Assembly: GCF_015751765.1 (NCBI RefSeq)
Contig: NZ_JADOTX010000001.1
Location: 2,728,001 to 2,792,000 of the forward strand
Length of the DNA: 64,000 nucleotides
DNA from: Micromonospora ureilytica
GTDB taxonomy: Bacteria > Actinomycetota > Actinomycetes > Mycobacteriales > Micromonosporaceae
Direction of reading: 5' to 3'
Shown here: in pieces, positions 61,546-64,000 of the stretch
How positions within the stretch are numbered: the first letter of the stretch is position 1
How the letters are laid out: each line of letters starts with the position of its first letter
Translations under genes and position numbers: made by a program
Notes under the pieces: model-generated
What the model was told of the DNA's origin: nothing
The model's input: only the letters and a program-made list of their open reading frames with translations
The model's database searches: none

Positions 61546-64000
61546 ATGAACCGAGCTTCGGTGCCCCGGCTACGGCGAACCCTCATCGTGCTGGGCACGG
61601 CCCTCGCCACCGTCGCGGCCACCCTCACGGTCGCCACCACCGCACCGGTGGCAGCGGCCCCGTCGTCGCCGGACGACTACAGCGGCTCCGACCTGTGGCT
61701 GCGATATGTGCCTGTCGACGACGCGAAGCTGCTGCAGGACTACCGCCGCGCGGCCACGGCGATCGTGGTCGAGAACGCCGACGCCACGAAGGTCCACCGG
61801 CACACGACGGACCTCGCCATGGCTCCCGGTTCCGGTGAGAAGCTCGTCGAGACCACGCTGGGCGCCGCCCGGGACGAGCTGGTACGCGGCCTGGGCGGGC
61901 TGCTCGGTCAGCCGACACCTGTGACGACGGCCGACGCCGGCACGGTCCCGGACGGCGCGGTCGTGGTGGGCACGCCGACGAGTTCGCCGCTGATAGGCCG
62001 CACCATTGCGGCCCGCGACCTGGCCAAGGTGGGCGACGAGGGTTTTCTCGTCCGCTCGGTGTCGAGGGGCAGGGCGCGGTTCACCGTCATCGCCGGCAAC
62101 AGTGACCTCGGCGCGCTGTACGGGACCTTCGCCTTCCTCCGGCTCCTGCAGACCCAGAAACCGATCGACCACCTCCGCGTCGCCGAGTCACCGAAGATCA
62201 AGCATCGGTTGCTGAACAACTGGGAGACCGAGCGGCTCTACGCCGGCAACAACGCCTCCGGAATCGGCGGGCTGAACGGCGAGAGCGGGGCCATCTTCAA
62301 CTTCGCCGCGACCGGTGCCAGCGCCGGCCGGAACCTGCCCGTCATTCTCGACCGCTACCTCGTCATGGCCCGCGCGTTGGCGTCGCTGGGCATCAACGGC
62401 ATCACCATCAACAACGTCAACGCCGACAACGCGTACCTGACGAGCGCCCGCATCGCGCAGGAGGCTGCCCTCGCCGACGCGCTGCGTCCGTACGGCATCA
62501 GGTTGGGCCTGTCGATCCGCTACACCGCGCCCACCGACAGCCGGTTCGCGCCGGACACGCTGACCAACAGCCAGCTCGACCCGTACGGCGCGGATTTCCG
62601 GGGCTGGTGGCACCGCCGCGCCCAGCAGATCCAGGCCGCGATCCCGGACTTCATGGGACTCACCGTCAAGGCCAACTCCGAAGGTCAGCCGGGGCCACAG
62701 GACTTCGGGTACGACCACGGTGACGGCGCCAACGCCATCGCCGCCGCAGTGGCGCCGCTCGGGATGACTGTGCACTGGCGGACGTTCGTCTACAACGCTG
62801 AGGTCGACAACGACCGGCTCAAGCGGGCCTACCTGGAGTTCGGGCCGATCGACGACGAGGTCCAGCCGGACGGCAGCCGGGGACGCTTTGCCGACAACGT
62901 GTTCCTGCAGACCAAGAACGGGCCACTGGACTTCCAGGCCCGGGAGCCCATCCACCCGATGTTCGGCCGGATGGAGAACACCAACCAGGCCCTGGAACTC
63001 CAGATCACACAGGAGTACACCGGCCAGAACTGGATGCTGGCCTACCTCGGCCCGATGTACGAGGAGATCCTCAAGACCGACACGTACGCGACCGACGCGA
63101 ACGGGAAGCTGCTGAAGAAGCGCCTGGTCGGCAACATCGTCGACGGGACCGCCCAGCACCACCCGGACACCGCCATCGTGGGTGTCGCGAACCTCGGCAA
63201 CGCGGACAACCTGACCGGGCACCATTTCGGCCAAGCGAACCTCTTCGCGTTCGGCCGTCAGGCGTGGGACTGGACGCTCGACTCGACGGACATCGCGACC
63301 GACTGGACGCGGATGACCTGGAGCAACGACCGGCGCGTCGTCGACACCATCCGCGCGATGATGATGGGGTCGTGGGAGTCGCTGGTCAGCTACCAGACGC
63401 CGCTGGGCATCGGCCACCAGTTCGCCGAGGGCGTCCACTACCGTCCCGACCCGGCCGACTGGGCGGGCCGCGACGACTGGAGCCCGATCTACTACAACAA
63501 GGCCGACAGCGTCGGTCTGGGCTTCGACCGATCCCCCACCGGCAGCAACCTGGCCGCCCAGTACTTCCCCCGGTTGCAGCAGCGCTACGGGAACATCAAG
63601 TCGGTCCCGGAGAACCTGTTGATGTGGTTCCACCACGTGCCGTGGGGTCATCGGATGGACAGCGGCCGGACGTTCTGGGACGAGCTGGTCTACCGCTACC
63701 AGATGGGCGTCCAGTACGTGACCTGGATGCGGGAGACCTGGGAGACGCTCCAGCCCGACATCGACGCACGCCGGTTCACGGAGGTACGCGCCAAGCTGGC
63801 GGTCCACGAGGCCGACGCCGCCGACTGGCGGGACACCTCGGTGAACTACTGGAAGGAGTTCAGCGGGCGGGACATCCCGGTCGACGACGCGCCGCTGTCG
63901 GCGAAGATCGTCGTGAACGGGAAGACGTTCGGCGGCTTCAACCTGTCGGACGCCTCGTACACCATCCCGGTGCCGGCCGGGGCGTCGCCGACCATCACCA
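61546..64000 (+). CDS. GH67 alpha-glucuronidase, secreted, 3' end outside the window
   Basis: Open from ATG at 61546 (CGAGGAG upstream; an ATG at 61540 is too close to it) for 818 codons to the window end. A signal peptide ends VAAAP. N-terminal GH67 domain with LWLRYVPVDD; central barrel with RLLNNWETERLYAGN, NNVNADN, VKANSEGQPGPQDFGY, DNVFLQTKNGPLDFQAREP and LQITQEYTGQN; GIGHQFAEGVHYRPDP carries likely catalytic acids; C-terminal ENLLMWFHHVPWGHRMDSGR. It removes 4-O-methylglucuronate from xylo-oligosaccharides. Already longer than common GH67 enzymes (about 700 aa), so an extra C-terminal part is starting. Confidence 0.92.
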   Translation, partial: MNRASVPRLRRTLIVLGTALATVAATLTVATTAPVAAAPSSPDDYSGSDLWLRYVPVDDAKLLQDYRRAATAIVVENADATKVHRHTTDLAMAPGSGEKLVETTLGAARDELVRGLGGLLGQPTPVTTADAGTVPDGAVVVGTPTSSPLIGRTIAARDLAKVGDEGFLVRSVSRGRARFTVIAGNSDLGALYGTFAFLRLLQTQKPIDHLRVAESPKIKHRLLNNWETERLYAGNNASGIGGLNGESGAIFNFAATGASAGRNLPVILDRYLVMARALASLGINGITINNVNADNAYLTSARIAQEAALADALRPYGIRLGLSIRYTAPTDSRFAPDTLTNSQLDPYGADFRGWWHRRAQQIQAAIPDFMGLTVKANSEGQPGPQDFGYDHGDGANAIAAAVAPLGMTVHWRTFVYNAEVDNDRLKRAYLEFGPIDDEVQPDGSRGRFADNVFLQTKNGPLDFQAREPIHPMFGRMENTNQALELQITQEYTGQNWMLAYLGPMYEEILKTDTYATDANGKLLKKRLVGNIVDGTAQHHPDTAIVGVANLGNADNLTGHHFGQANLFAFGRQAWDWTLDSTDIATDWTRMTWSNDRRVVDTIRAMMMGSWESLVSYQTPLGIGHQFAEGVHYRPDPADWAGRDDWSPIYYNKADSVGLGFDRSPTGSNLAAQYFPRLQQRYGNIKSVPENLLMWFHHVPWGHRMDSGRTFWDELVYRYQMGVQYVTWMRETWETLQPDIDARRFTEVRAKLAVHEADAADWRDTSVNYWKEFSGRDIPVDDAPLSAKIVVNGKTFGGFNLSDASYTIPVPAGASPTIT

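Noticed and set aside
62188..63807. A 539-codon minus-strand open frame opposite the glucuronidase
   Set aside because: The plus frame has complete GH67 signatures; the minus frame shows only the usual Val/Asp/Arg antisense composition.

Overview
The window reads as chromosomal DNA of a very GC-rich, mycelial-type actinobacterium. Micromonospora or a close Micromonosporaceae relative is my inference. It rests on extreme GC bias at third codon positions, many secreted CBM-bearing polysaccharidases, a furA-katG pair, an ECF42-type sigma factor with its DGPF partner, and small inverted-repeat elements between genes. No species can be fixed from sequence alone. I saw no rRNA, tRNA, CRISPR array, integrase or transposase.

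Region 1 (1-8.4 kb): the 3' part of a ROK protein, a SRPBCC gene remnant, a MerR regulator divergent from a short-chain dehydrogenase, a lipoprotein L,D-transpeptidase, two further lipoproteins (one DUF1996) and a membrane-anchored NB-ARC/TPR protein.

Region 2 (8.5-16.1 kb): a tight four-gene leftward operon of exported proteins. In transcription order these are a two-domain Tat-exported multicopper oxidase, a 1312-aa ThuA/F5-8C/sugar dehydrogenase/PKD/DUF1080 protein, a cupredoxin with Ig-like repeats, and a repetitive secreted protein. The second and third share a C-terminal-type module. It looks like an extracellular copper- and sugar-oxidation system of unknown substrate.

Region 3 (16.3-19.8 kb): a polar amino-acid ABC transporter and an unknown membrane protein.

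Region 4 (19.9-33.1 kb): a cell-surface polysaccharide cluster with Wzx, Wzy and Wzz-like proteins, two family-4-type glycosyltransferases, a lipoprotein glycosidase and five different sulfotransferases. This suggests a sulfated glycan, which would be unusual for a soil actinobacterium. It is the strongest candidate for an undescribed system here.

Region 5 (33.3-37.8 kb): katG with furA and a probably leaderless furA promoter, then a DGPF/YCII protein with an ECF42 sigma factor and a good match to an ECF42 promoter.

Region 6 (38.2-54.3 kb): GH11 xylanase, serine/threonine kinase, SGNH hydrolase, DHFR-like reductase, GH62 arabinofuranosidase with two LacI-type operators, a lipoprotein, OsmC, a VOC protein, a membrane-fused multicopper oxidase operon, a NarL-type two-component system, a methyltransferase and a small-gene island with an excisionase-like DNA-binding protein.

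Region 7 (54.4-64 kb): a glucuronoxylan-side-chain locus with an FGGY kinase, a four-gene ABC transporter, a LacI regulator and a GH67 alpha-glucuronidase that runs off the end. Similar GCAA-N4/5-TTGC palindromes lie before the kinase, the transporter and the glucuronidase. Together GH11, GH62 and GH67 cover backbone, arabinose and glucuronate cleavage of xylan.
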